In this document: positions 27,403 to 36,342 of the stretch, piece after piece
Position numbering within the stretch: the stretch's first letter is position 1
Layout: the number at the start of each line of letters is the position of its first letter
Assembly (NCBI GenBank): GCA_964531095.1
Contig: CAZHED010000007.1
Span: 113,181-177,180 of the forward strand
Origin: Palsa-1150 sp964531095
GTDB lineage: Bacteria > Myxococcota_A > Polyangia > Polyangiales > Polyangiaceae
Direction: 5' to 3'
Length of the DNA stretch: 64,000 nt
The notes under the pieces: model-generated
What the model was told of the DNA's origin: nothing
What the model saw: only the letters and a program-made list of their open reading frames with translations
Databases searched by the model: none
Position numbers and translations under genes: made by a program

Positions 27403-29214
27403 TCACGGGTCGTTCACGCCGATGCCGACCGCCCGCATCAGCCGCAGTGCGTTGGAGCTCTGAACGATTCCCGGCTTGAGCACGTAGTCGAACGTCATTT
27501 TCTCTCCTTGTACTTGCTCCTCGAAGTGCACGTTCTCGACGCGCCCGCCGAGCTCTCGCTCGAGCGCGGTGATGCCCAGATCGTGCGTAGAGACCGCGCC
27601 GAGGGCGCCACGATCGAGGAGATCGCGCACGACCGCGCATGCTCCGATGACCCGCTCGCGCGAGTTGGTGCCGTGCAGGATCTCGTCGAGCAAGAAGAGA
27701 GCCGGGCCGCCCACCTTCTCGCGCGCCAGATCGAGTACGCGCTTGAGCCGGCGCAGCTCCGCGTAGAAATGCGATAGGCCCTGCTCGAGGGAGTCGTCGA
27801 TCCGCATGCTCGTCGCTACTCGCGCGGGCCCGATGGTCAGCGCCCGGGCACACACCGGGGCGCCCGCGAAGGCAAGCACCGCGTTCGCGCCGATCGCCCG
27901 CAAGAGCGTGCTCTTGCCGGACATGTTCGAGCCGGTCACAACGAGCGCGCGCCCCGCGCTGGGCAGTCGCACGTCGTTGCCGACGCGATGGTCGTCGGCG
28001 ATGAGCGGGTGGGCAAGGGCGCGCGCCTCGAACGCCGGCTCGGAAGCCAGCTCGGGCCACGCGAAGTCGGGGTGCTCGAACGCGAAACCGGCGAGGCCGG
28101 CCAGGGCCTCGACTTCAGCCAGAGCCGCGAGCCAGCCGCGTACGCGCTCGCCGGCCCGCGCGCGCCACCGCAAGAGCGCGAAGGCGCAATGCACATCCCA
28201 CATGAGGAGCGGCCCGATGAAGAAACGGAAGACTTCGCTCCGTCGCGCGTCGCTGAAGCCGACGATGCGCTCGAGCGCGGCCATCTCGTCGCTCGCAAGA
28301 CGCGGTCCGGCGGCCAGGACATCTCGGGTCTGCGCGAGGAGCGGCGACGCGAAAGGTTCCCGCTCGATGGCGGCGATCATCGCGCGCCATCGCGTCAGCG
28401 CCGACTCCCGCGCCGAGACGGCCGAGAGCATCGGTGTGAGACGCTCCCCGATGGCGACCCCCACGGCGAGCTCGGCAAAGATCAGGGCGGCCATCGTGCC
28501 GGGGCGCGCCTGCAGCGCAGACCCCACCACCATCACGCCGAAGGCAATCGCCGGCAGCACCCACGCGCTCCACGCGAAGAGCGCGGACAGTCCCTGCTTG
28601 CCCTCCGCCCAGGCGATGATCGGGCTCGGGTCTGGTTTCTCGTCCCCGAGCACGCCGCCCGCCGTGGAGAGCGCCTCCCGGAAGGCGAACCGAGCGGCCA
28701 GATCGCGCACCGCGTGTTGCCTGGCCAGGACTGCGTCGGGCCATACGCCGTGCGCCTCTATCGACAGCAAGTGGGCGAGCCGTTCTTCGCCGAGCCGTGT
28801 CTCGGTCGCGTCGACGATCTGGATGAGCGACGCGCGACCGAACACATCGAGGTCCCGGGTGAAGGGGTGGTCGACCGATTGGAAGCGAGCGCTCGTCACC
28901 GGGAGGTGGTCCCAGTCGCGGGCCAGACGCGCGAGCCCGCGCTCGTGAAAGCGCAGCGCCGCGGCGGCACGCTCCTTCGCGTCGAAGATGCGCGCGTGGA
29001 CGACCACCAGAACGACGAAGAGAGCCACGACGGCAGCGATGGCGGCCCACGCCCACTGGCCCCATCGCGCCCAGACGATCCCTCCCACCAGGGCGATCGC
29101 CGAGGCGGCCACGGCCAGTCGCGCCGTGGCGACCCGGCTCGCACGCGCCTCCAAGATTGCCACTTCGCGTGCGCGAGTCGCTCGGCCCTGCTCGTACGTC
29201 GCGCGCGCGTCCAT
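27403..29214 (-). CDS. MutS-related ATPase with N-terminal membrane helices
   Basis: 603 residues. Two N-terminal hydrophobic helices (about 30-70, AVAASAIALVGGIVWARWG and AIAAVVALFVVLVVV) anchor it, then a MutS core/lever region and a MutS ATPase domain with Walker A GSNMSGKST near 455, Walker B ALFLLDEILHGTNS and STHDLGI. It lacks the mismatch-binding domain I (no FxE motif), so it is not a mismatch-recognition MutS. Membrane-anchored members of this kind exist in several phyla; the role is unproven. It is followed by moaB. Confidence 0.85.
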   Translation of the reverse strand: MDARATYEQGRATRAREVAILEARASRVATARLAVAASAIALVGGIVWARWGQWAWAAIAAVVALFVVLVVVHARIFDAKERAAAALRFHERGLARLARDWDHLPVTSARFQSVDHPFTRDLDVFGRASLIQIVDATETRLGEERLAHLLSIEAHGVWPDAVLARQHAVRDLAARFAFREALSTAGGVLGDEKPDPSPIIAWAEGKQGLSALFAWSAWVLPAIAFGVMVVGSALQARPGTMAALIFAELAVGVAIGERLTPMLSAVSARESALTRWRAMIAAIEREPFASPLLAQTRDVLAAGPRLASDEMAALERIVGFSDARRSEVFRFFIGPLLMWDVHCAFALLRWRARAGERVRGWLAALAEVEALAGLAGFAFEHPDFAWPELASEPAFEARALAHPLIADDHRVGNDVRLPSAGRALVVTGSNMSGKSTLLRAIGANAVLAFAGAPVCARALTIGPARVATSMRIDDSLEQGLSHFYAELRRLKRVLDLAREKVGGPALFLLDEILHGTNSRERVIGACAVVRDLLDRGALGAVSTHDLGITALERELGGRVENVHFEEQVQGEKMTFDYVLKPGIVQSSNALRLMRAVGIGVNDP

Positions 29215-29339
29215 GGATCACCCGGGCTAGCACGGCTTGGCCCGTTCGCGCGGACCAACCGCCCGGCGCACGATATGGCGACCACCACACGGACCTTGGC
29301 GACACCGCCATCTTCGGCGTATGCACGCTGTCGCCCTCC

Positions 29340-30107
29340 ATGGCAGCCCGTCCCTTGGTCCTTCTCTCGAACGATGACGGGCACGCTAGCCCCGGCATCC
29401 ACGCGATGCGCCGCGCCCTCGCTGCAGTCGGCGAGGTCGTGGTCTTGGCTCCCGAGGGCGAGCAAAGCGCGTCCAGCCACTCGCTCAGCCTGATGCGACC
29501 GCTACGCCTCCGAACGGTCGAACCCGGCGTATTCGCGCTCGATGGCACGCCCGCCGACTGCGTCTACCTCGCGCTTCATGCCGGCGTTCGCGTGCTCCCC
29601 CGTCGGCCGGACCTGGTCGTGTCCGGAATCAATCATGGGATGAACCTCGGTCAAGACGCATTCTATTCAGGCACCATCGCGGCGGCTCGCGAAGGGGCCC
29701 TCCGGGGCGTCCCGGCGGTGGCGGCGAGCGCTCATCCGTCGGTCGACCTCGACGCCGCGGCGGCCCTGTGCGCGCGCATCGCGCTCGATCTCGCCCGGCG
29801 GACGCACGCACGCGTGCCGCTACTCAACGTCAACGTCCCTCCTGCATGGAACGGGCGGGTGCGAGCGACGCGCCTCGGAGCGCGCGTTTACGACGAGATC
29901 GTCGATTTTCGCGTCGACCCGCGTGGTCGGGAGTACCTCTGGCTGGGCGGCCCCGGCGTGCGCCACGAACGAGACGCAGGCACGGACACCGACGCTTACG
30001 ACGACGGGGCGGTCTCGATCACCCCGCTCGTGCTCGACCTCACCAGCGTGGCCGACGCGCACCTCGCCGGCGACCTCGCGCAACACGTCGACGGGGGAAA
30101 GGTCTGA
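29340..30107 (+). CDS. surE: 5'-nucleotidase SurE
   Basis: A 255-residue metal-dependent 5'/3'-nucleotidase of nucleotide salvage and stationary-phase survival. Metal ligands are visible: LSNDDG near the start (two Asp), SSHS with Ser, and SGINHGMNLG with Asn. GTPADCVYLAL and YSGTIAAAREG are also conserved. ATG 29340 was chosen; the frame is open further upstream but overlaps the divergent MutS-like gene. It is 15 bp before apt, so the two salvage enzymes are likely coexpressed. Confidence 0.92.
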   Translation: MAARPLVLLSNDDGHASPGIHAMRRALAAVGEVVVLAPEGEQSASSHSLSLMRPLRLRTVEPGVFALDGTPADCVYLALHAGVRVLPRRPDLVVSGINHGMNLGQDAFYSGTIAAAREGALRGVPAVAASAHPSVDLDAAAALCARIALDLARRTHARVPLLNVNVPPAWNGRVRATRLGARVYDEIVDFRVDPRGREYLWLGGPGVRHERDAGTDTDAYDDGAVSITPLVLDLTSVADAHLAGDLAQHVDGGKV

Positions 30108-30122
30108 AAGGAGGGCGAAGCC

Positions 30123-30758
30123 ATGGCGACGAGCAAGCGTTCAGCCAAGCACCCCGGCGGGGGCAAGCCCGTAAAAAAGCGCGCGGAGCCACGGCTGCCC
30201 GTGGCGGCGGCGCACCCCGCGGTCGCTCGACCGATGTCGAGCTTCGATTTCTGTCGTTCGCTCATTCGCGACGTGCCCGACTTTCCCAAACCGGGCATCG
30301 TCTTCAAAGACATCACGCCGCTGCTCGCAAGCCCGCGCGCGCTGCATATCGTGCTCGACGGGATCGCCGAGCGCTTCATCGGCGAGCACGTCGACGCGAT
30401 CGTCGGCATCGAGGCGCGGGGATTCATCTTCGGCGGCGCGCTGGCGGCGCGGCTCAACGCGAGCTTCGTGCCCGTGCGCAAGCCCGGCAAGCTGCCCGCG
30501 GCCGTCGACCGCGTCGACCTCGTCACGGAGTACAGCCGCGACGCGCTCGAGATGCACAAGGGCAGCTTGCGCGAGGAGGCACGGGTCGTCGTCGTCGACG
30601 ACGTGCTGGCGACCGGCGGCACGGCGCTCGCGGCCGCCGAGCTCGTGCACCGCCAGGGAGGGTACGTGCTCGGGCATGCCTTCGTCGTAGAGCTCTCCTT
30701 TCTCGGTGGCCGCGAGAGGCTCCTTCCCGTGCGCGTCGAGAGCTGCATCACCTACTAG
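30123..30758 (+). CDS. apt: Adenine phosphoribosyltransferase
   Basis: Salvages adenine to AMP with PRPP. The 211-residue protein has an extra basic N-terminal tail of about 37 residues (KRSAKHPGGGKPVKKR) before the normal APT start, DFCRSLIRDVPDFPKPG. The core shows GIEARGFIFGGALA, RKPGKLP, and the PRPP loop VVVVDDVLATGGTALAA. GAAAGGAGGG precedes the ATG by 8-12 bp, so this start is well supported. The stop codon TAG lies inside the left terminal repeat of the hairpin element that follows. Confidence 0.93.
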   Translation: MATSKRSAKHPGGGKPVKKRAEPRLPVAAAHPAVARPMSSFDFCRSLIRDVPDFPKPGIVFKDITPLLASPRALHIVLDGIAERFIGEHVDAIVGIEARGFIFGGALAARLNASFVPVRKPGKLPAAVDRVDLVTEYSRDALEMHKGSLREEARVVVVDDVLATGGTALAAAELVHRQGGYVLGHAFVVELSFLGGRERLLPVRVESCITY

Positions 30759-30931
30759 TGTACCGTCGTCGAGATGGTATCAAGCGCGCGGAGCGGCGGT
30801 GCGCTAGCGAAATCGCGGGAGCGATTTCGGGGTTTGGGCGAAGCCCAAGGGAAAAACTAGGGCACCGCCCGCTCGCGCAGCGAGCGCAATCGCCGCAGGC
30901 GATTGGTCGCATCTCGACGGCGGTGCACTAG
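30755..30931. repeat. 177-bp inverted-repeat element with four internal hairpins (MITE/REP-like)
   Basis: Terminal 22-bp inverted repeats, 30755-30776 and 30910-30931, match at 20 of 22 positions and begin CTAGTG. Between them are four tight stem-loops: 30808-30829 (9-bp stem, GGGA loop), 30834-30848 (6-bp, GAA loop), 30870-30886 (7-bp, GCA loop) and 30887-30905 (8-bp, GCA loop). A GGCGGTGCxCTAG motif (GACGGTACACTAG in the left arm) occurs four times in alternating orientation. It contains no gene. It overlaps the apt stop codon and looks like a mobile or extragenic palindromic element. Confidence 0.8.
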
Positions 30932-30947
30932 ATGCGCCGGTTCGGGC

Positions 30948-31166
30948 TCACGCCCCCAGGCGCACCGCAACCCAGAGCAGCACCAGCACCCCGACGGCGA
31001 TCGCCGCCATGGCGAGGAGGTTCGACACGAAATACGGATAAATCGACAGGGCTGCACCAGCGATCATCTGAGGAAATCGACCCTGCCGCTTGCCGTAGAC
31101 GAAGCACGCGAGCCCGACGCAGCCGACGGCGAGCGAGAGAAGGAGCGCGTTGCCGTCGATGGGCAT
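30948..31166 (-). CDS. Small membrane protein, two helices
   Basis: 72 residues from ATG 31166 (MPIDGNALLL). Two hydrophobic helices (LLLSLAVGCVGLACFVYG and LLAMAAIAVGVLVLLWVAV) are joined by a positive-inside loop GKRQGRFPQM. This resembles small inner-membrane proteins annotated as amino-acid transport proteins. The function is unknown. It reads against the hairpin element, which lies just beyond its 3' end. Confidence 0.65.
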   Translation of the reverse strand: MPIDGNALLLSLAVGCVGLACFVYGKRQGRFPQMIAGAALSIYPYFVSNLLAMAAIAVGVLVLLWVAVRLGA

Positions 31167-31324
31167 GTTTGCTGTGAGTATAGCCGCGGGCGGGGGGCTA
31201 CGGAGAAAGCGGCCCCGTGGCGCTACTGTCCAGGCCAAATCGTCCGTATAGTCGGGTGGGGGGCTTCGTCTCGTCGTCCGCGCTCCGGCGCGGGCAGTAG
31301 CGCTCAGAAAGGGCCTCTCTGGCT

Positions 31325-34300
31325 ATGGGCTGGCGCCCAACCGTCGGTGTACTTCTTCCCTACGTCGGCGGCTGCTATTTCACGCCCCTGCTTGCTGGCG
31401 TTCAACGGGCCGCGAGACGTCGCGGCGCCCGGGTGGTGGCGTTCCAGACCGAAGGCATGGATCTCTATTGGCTCACAGAGGGCGACACTTCGCCTCTCGG
31501 GTGGGACCGCATCGACGGCTGGATCGGCATCAGCGACGCGGAGAGGACCGCGTACTACCAGCGTATCGCGGAGGCCGAGAAGCCGCTCGTCACCCTCAGC
31601 ACACGCCTTCCCGGGCAAAAGGCTTGTGCGGTATTACCCGACAATCGCCAGGGGATAGCGGACGCCGTCCGTCACTTGCTCGAACACGGTCACCGCCGCA
31701 TCGCTTTCGCGGGGGCCTTGAACCACCCCGACGTCCGAGAGCGCTACGAGGCGTACATCGCAGCTCTCTGCGACGGCGGCGTCGCCCCGGATTCATCCCT
31801 CTTTTTGTCGTGCAACTCCCTCCTGGAGGTCGACGGTCGCGCGGTCGGCAAGCAACTAGCCGCCGCGCGCCTCCCCTGCACGGCGATTGTCGCGGGCACG
31901 GACGCGCTCGCGATTGGAATCGTCGACGCGCTGCAGGCGGCCGGTCATCACGTTCCGGACGACGTCGCGATCACGGGCTTCGACGACGTCGAGCGGGCGC
32001 AAGACATGAACCCGCCGCTGACGACCGTGCACCTGCCCTTCGACGTCCTCGCGGAGAAGGCGGCGGACCTCTTGTTGGCGAGGTTGATCGACGGCACGCC
32101 ATTGCCGGAGCTCGTGCGCGTGCCGGGAACGCTGATCCGCCGTCATTCTTGCGGCTGCACGAACAGAGAGCGCCGACGCTTGCAGCTCCCGAGCGGCGCG
32201 GGGATGGAGGACGAGCCCGAGCGGTTCACCCAGGCGCTGCTCGACGTGGCGGCCGGAGGGCGGGTTCTCGACACAGTCCTCTCCGGCGACATTCGACCGC
32301 ATGCCGAGAAGATCGCCACACACCTCGCTGCCACGGTCCGGGGCGAGAGCGGGCTGTCGGCAACGGACGTCCGCGACGCGTGGCAGATACTCCTCACCGC
32401 TGCACACGAAGTCGAGACCGTCGAGACGCTGCTCTCGCTCGTCGAGGAGACCGCTGCCGGCTGGCTGCGTGCCTATCGCTCGGAGGGACCGGGCGAGCAT
32501 GCGATTCAGCCGGCGCTCCGTAGCCTGCGCTTCGACCTGATGCGCGCCTGGCGGGTCGTGGAGCAAACCCGACGGCGGTACGTGGACGCAAACGCGGACG
32601 CGAATCGAAAGATAAACTTGGCCCTCATCGGCGTCGATCTCGCGAGCACGCCGGCGCTGTCGTGGCTGCGCTGGACGCGCCTGCGCCACGCGGTGTTCGG
32701 CGAGTGGCGCCGCGCGACGGCGACGGCTCCGCGCCGGCTCTGCATCCGGAGCGCCTTCCACGCCGGCCCGGAGCCTTTCTCGTTGCTCGGATCCGAGCAT
32801 CTGCCCGCCGCGTTTCCGACCCCGGAGCTGTGCGACCTGCTCGACGAGGCGAACGCAAACGACATCATGAGCATCGTTCCGATCGCTGGCAGAGGCCAGA
32901 ATCGAGGGCTCCTCGCCGTGGTCGGACCCATCGAGATCGAGCTGACGGAAGACACCGGAAACCTCGAGCTATGGGCGGCGCTCCTCGGTGCGGCGATGGA
33001 CCGCGAAGAGCTCATGGCGTCGCTGCGGCTGGCTTTCGAGCGCGAGCGAGAATTCGCCGAGACGCTGCGCCAGAGCGAAGAGCGCTATGCGCTCGCGGCC
33101 CACGGCGCCAACGACGGCCTGTGGGACTGGGACGTGGCGAGCGGTCGCGTGTACTTGTCGGCTCGCTGGAAATCGATGCTCGGCCACGACGAACACGAAA
33201 TCGGCTCGAACATCGATGCCTGGTTCTGTCGTGTTCATGAAGACGATCTTCCCGGGCTGAAAGAGGCGCTCGAAGCGCCCGTCGGCAGCGGAAAGACGCA
33301 CATTCAGCACGAGTATCGAATGATCCACAAGGACGGGCGGCACGTTTGGGTGTTGTGTCGGGGCATTGTTCTTCTGGACTCACGCGGCAACCCGGTGCGC
33401 GTTGCCGGGTCTCAGACCGACATCACGGCGAGCAAGGAGGCGGAAGAACAACTGCGCCGGAACGCCCTCCACGACGCGCTGACGGGGCTCCCGAACCGCG
33501 CCCTCCTCATGGACCGCCTCGAACAGGCGATCGTTCGGGCGCAGCGGACCGATGCCAGGTTTGCGGTGCTCTTTCTCGATCTGGATCACTTCAAGACGCT
33601 CAACGACAGCCTGGGCCATCTCGCCGGAGATCAGCTTCTCGTCCAGATCGCGCGCAGGCTCGGCGATTGCCTACGCAGCATCGACACGGTGGCAAGACTC
33701 GGAGGAGACGAATTCGCGATCATCCTGACCGATCTCGAAAACGACGAGACCGCGTCGATCATCGCAGAGCGCATCCAGGAGGCTCTCGGCGAGCCGTTCG
33801 ACCTCGAAGGACACCGCGTCTTCACTTCGGCGAGCGTCGGGATCACGCTGAGCTCCGACAAGTCCCAGCGCGCCGCGGACTTCCTTCGCGACGCGGACAC
33901 CGCGATGTACAGGGCCAAGTCGCAGGGCCGCGCGCGCCATCAGCTCTTCGACGGACAAATGCACGAGCAGGCGATGGAACGGCTGAGCGTCGAAACGGGT
34001 ATGCGACGCGCCCTGGAACGCAACGAGCTCGTCCTCTATTACCAGCCGATCGTTTCGCTCGAGACGGGGAGCGTCGTCGGCGTCGAGGCGCTGATCCGAT
34101 GGAACCATCCGGAGCGCGGGATCCTCGCTCCTGCCGACTTTCTCGCGGTGGCCGAAGAGAGCGGGCTGACCTTGCCGATCAGCGAATGGGTGGTTCGTTC
34201 GGCGTGCGAGCAGGCAAGACTCTGGCAACGGCCGCAGCCGATGCGCATCAGCGTCAACGTACCGCCGCAACAGCTGAAGCATCCGTCGTTCGTCCAATTG

Positions 34301-34804
34301 ATCAGCAACAATTTGCGCCGATCGGCGCTTCTGCCGTCAGCGATCGGGCTCGAACTCGTCGAGAGCAGCCTCATCGAAAATCGGGGAGCGATCGTCGACA
34401 ACCTCCAGCAGCTCCGCGCGATGGGGGTTTACGTCGCGGTCGACGATTTCGGAACCGGTTACTCATCGCTCAGCTATCTCAAACGGCTGCCCATCGATGC
34501 GCTGAAGATCGACCGCTCTTTCACCCAGGGGATCCCTTCCGATCCCAACGACACGGCGATCTCGACCACGATCATCGCCATGGCGCGCAGTCTGAACCTC
34601 CAGGTGGTCGCCGAAGGGGTCGAGACCCGCGAACAAGTGGAGTTCTTGCGGCACCACGGGTGCCACACGGCCCAAGGTTACTTCTTCAGTCGTCCGCTGC
34701 CGGCCGAAGAATGCCTGAAGTTCCTGGAGCTGGGAGGGCAAGTGGTGCGCATGTCGAGTCACCCGCCGCCCCCCTCCAGGGCGCGAGGGACAGGCACCAA
34801 GTAG
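31325..34804 (+). CDS. LacI-type sensor / PAS / GGDEF / EAL cyclic-di-GMP protein
   Basis: 1159 residues, one polypeptide. Residues 1-275 are a LacI/GalR-type periplasmic-binding fold (VGVLLPYVGGCYFTPLLAG, HLLEHGHRRIAFAG, AITGFDDVERAQDMNPPLTT) without the usual DNA-binding helix-turn-helix; there is no signal peptide. Residues 280-580 form a helical/GAF-like middle, 588-705 a PAS domain, about 717-880 a GGDEF domain with intact RLGGDEF, and about 890-1150 an EAL domain with EALIRW, DDFGTGYSSL and AEGVET all intact. Hence both synthesis and breakdown of c-di-GMP look possible. Cytoplasmic small-ligand sensing is inferred. Confidence 0.92.
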   Translation: MGWRPTVGVLLPYVGGCYFTPLLAGVQRAARRRGARVVAFQTEGMDLYWLTEGDTSPLGWDRIDGWIGISDAERTAYYQRIAEAEKPLVTLSTRLPGQKACAVLPDNRQGIADAVRHLLEHGHRRIAFAGALNHPDVRERYEAYIAALCDGGVAPDSSLFLSCNSLLEVDGRAVGKQLAAARLPCTAIVAGTDALAIGIVDALQAAGHHVPDDVAITGFDDVERAQDMNPPLTTVHLPFDVLAEKAADLLLARLIDGTPLPELVRVPGTLIRRHSCGCTNRERRRLQLPSGAGMEDEPERFTQALLDVAAGGRVLDTVLSGDIRPHAEKIATHLAATVRGESGLSATDVRDAWQILLTAAHEVETVETLLSLVEETAAGWLRAYRSEGPGEHAIQPALRSLRFDLMRAWRVVEQTRRRYVDANADANRKINLALIGVDLASTPALSWLRWTRLRHAVFGEWRRATATAPRRLCIRSAFHAGPEPFSLLGSEHLPAAFPTPELCDLLDEANANDIMSIVPIAGRGQNRGLLAVVGPIEIELTEDTGNLELWAALLGAAMDREELMASLRLAFEREREFAETLRQSEERYALAAHGANDGLWDWDVASGRVYLSARWKSMLGHDEHEIGSNIDAWFCRVHEDDLPGLKEALEAPVGSGKTHIQHEYRMIHKDGRHVWVLCRGIVLLDSRGNPVRVAGSQTDITASKEAEEQLRRNALHDALTGLPNRALLMDRLEQAIVRAQRTDARFAVLFLDLDHFKTLNDSLGHLAGDQLLVQIARRLGDCLRSIDTVARLGGDEFAIILTDLENDETASIIAERIQEALGEPFDLEGHRVFTSASVGITLSSDKSQRAADFLRDADTAMYRAKSQGRARHQLFDGQMHEQAMERLSVETGMRRALERNELVLYYQPIVSLETGSVVGVEALIRWNHPERGILAPADFLAVAEESGLTLPISEWVVRSACEQARLWQRPQPMRISVNVPPQQLKHPSFVQLISNNLRRSALLPSAIGLELVESSLIENRGAIVDNLQQLRAMGVYVAVDDFGTGYSSLSYLKRLPIDALKIDRSFTQGIPSDPNDTAISTTIIAMARSLNLQVVAEGVETREQVEFLRHHGCHTAQGYFFSRPLPAEECLKFLELGGQVVRMSSHPPPPSRARGTGTK

Positions 34805-34817
34805 TCGAGGGGACCGG

Positions 34818-36332
34818 TCACTTCTCGCGGGACCGCGCCAGCATCGCCCACGCGAGTGCCAGCAGCGCTCGAGCCCTCACGAGCAGCCCCCGCGACGAGC
34901 AGCGCAACGTCACCATCGCCGAAGCGATCGTCGTCAAGGTCGGCGTGTACGGGAACCACCAAAGCTCGCGCTTCGCACGGCCTCGGTCGGTCAGGACGAA
35001 GCGCGGCCGAGTGAGCGCGTCCAGCGCGAGCGGCGAGCCCGTGATCCCCCAGCCTGTCTCGCCGCGACCGCCCCACGGAGCCGCCGGGATCGCCCCCGTG
35101 AACCCGTGGTTGTTGATGGTCACGACGCCCACGTGCAGGCGGCGCGCGATGCCTTGTGCTTTGTCGTGATCGCGCGTCCAGATGCTCGCGGTCAGCCCGT
35201 AGCGCGATGCGTTCGCGCGCGCGATCGCTTCCTCCACTCCGTCGACCACGGCGATCGGCAACACGGGGCCGAACGTCTCGTCGCGCATCAGCGCCGAGTC
35301 GTCGCTCTGGACGCGCACCACCACGGGTAGATAGGAACGCGCGTCCCGGTCGGTTGCCGGATCGCGCGGACGGGGCGGCACGGAGCCGCGCGTCCCCTCC
35401 GATCCACGAGCCAAGATCTCCGCCCCGGTCGCCATCGACTCCTCGACGTGCCGCTGAACCACCGCCCGCTGCGCGCTCGTTGCGAGCGATGCGACATCCA
35501 CGCCCTGGCGCAGCGAGGCGACGACGGCGCACACGCGCTTCGTGAAGGCGTCGGCGATTCGCTTGTCGACGTAGACGCGCTCGACCGAAGCGCAGTTTTG
35601 ACCGGCGTTCATCAGGGCGCCCCACGCAACACCGTTCGCGGCGCGCTCCAGATCAGCGTCCGCCAGCACGATCGCCGCGTCCTTGCCACCGAGCTCGAGC
35701 GAGCAGGGGATGAGCTTCTCGGCGCAGGCGTGCGCGACGGCGCGTCCCGTCGCGACGCTTCCCGTGAAAACGACGAGATCGACGTCGGCCGCGCAGAGCG
35801 CCGCGCCCACGTCGCCCCCGCCCTGGGCAATCCCGATGACCCCGTCGGGGACCAGTCCCGCGAAAAGGCCCGCGACGAGGGCACCCGATCGCGGCGCCAC
35901 CTCGCTAGGCTTGAAGACGATGGCGTTGCCAGCAAGGATCGCCGGGACGATCGTTCGCAGCGGCAACGCGACCGGGAAGTTCCAGGGCATGATGACGCCG
36001 ACCACGCCGCGCGCCTCCCGAAACATCGTCCCGCGCTTGCCGGGGTAAGCGATCGAGTCCATCTCCACGTCGGCTGGTTCGAGCAGATCAGGGATGGCGT
36101 GCGTCCAATACTGCACGACGTCAGCGGACGGGAGCACCTCACCCAGAAGTGCTTCTACGCTCGGCTTGCCGACTTCCTCGTGCAGACAGTCCGCGATCGC
36201 GCCCGCGCGCTCGAGCACGCGGTCCTTGAGCGGTGCGATGCGGCGCGCACGCTCGCTGACTCGGAGCTCCGCCCAAACCGGCTGAGCAGATCTCGCACGC
36301 GCCACGATCCGCAGGACTTCGTCTCGCTCCAT
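34818..36332 (-). CDS. NAD(P)-dependent aldehyde dehydrogenase
   Basis: 504 residues of the ALDH superfamily. Catalytic Cys in GQNCASVERV, general-base Glu in LELGGKDAA, VIMPWNFP and FTGS all present. The N-terminus has the RARSAQPVWAEL stretch of succinate-semialdehyde or similar dehydrogenases; the true substrate is unclear. The C-terminal about 60 residues beyond the ALDH core include a hydrophobic stretch (LLVRARALLALAWAMLA), an unusual addition. It is 10 bp downstream of the TPR gene and convergent with the c-di-GMP gene. Confidence 0.88.
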   Translation of the reverse strand: MERDEVLRIVARARSAQPVWAELRVSERARRIAPLKDRVLERAGAIADCLHEEVGKPSVEALLGEVLPSADVVQYWTHAIPDLLEPADVEMDSIAYPGKRGTMFREARGVVGVIMPWNFPVALPLRTIVPAILAGNAIVFKPSEVAPRSGALVAGLFAGLVPDGVIGIAQGGGDVGAALCAADVDLVVFTGSVATGRAVAHACAEKLIPCSLELGGKDAAIVLADADLERAANGVAWGALMNAGQNCASVERVYVDKRIADAFTKRVCAVVASLRQGVDVASLATSAQRAVVQRHVEESMATGAEILARGSEGTRGSVPPRPRDPATDRDARSYLPVVVRVQSDDSALMRDETFGPVLPIAVVDGVEEAIARANASRYGLTASIWTRDHDKAQGIARRLHVGVVTINNHGFTGAIPAAPWGGRGETGWGITGSPLALDALTRPRFVLTDRGRAKRELWWFPYTPTLTTIASAMVTLRCSSRGLLVRARALLALAWAMLARSREK

Positions 36333-36342
36333 GGCGGCCACT

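Noticed and set aside
31325..32140. A LacI transcription factor
   Set aside because: No helix-turn-helix at the N-terminus; the domain is the ligand-binding part only and is fused to GGDEF/EAL.
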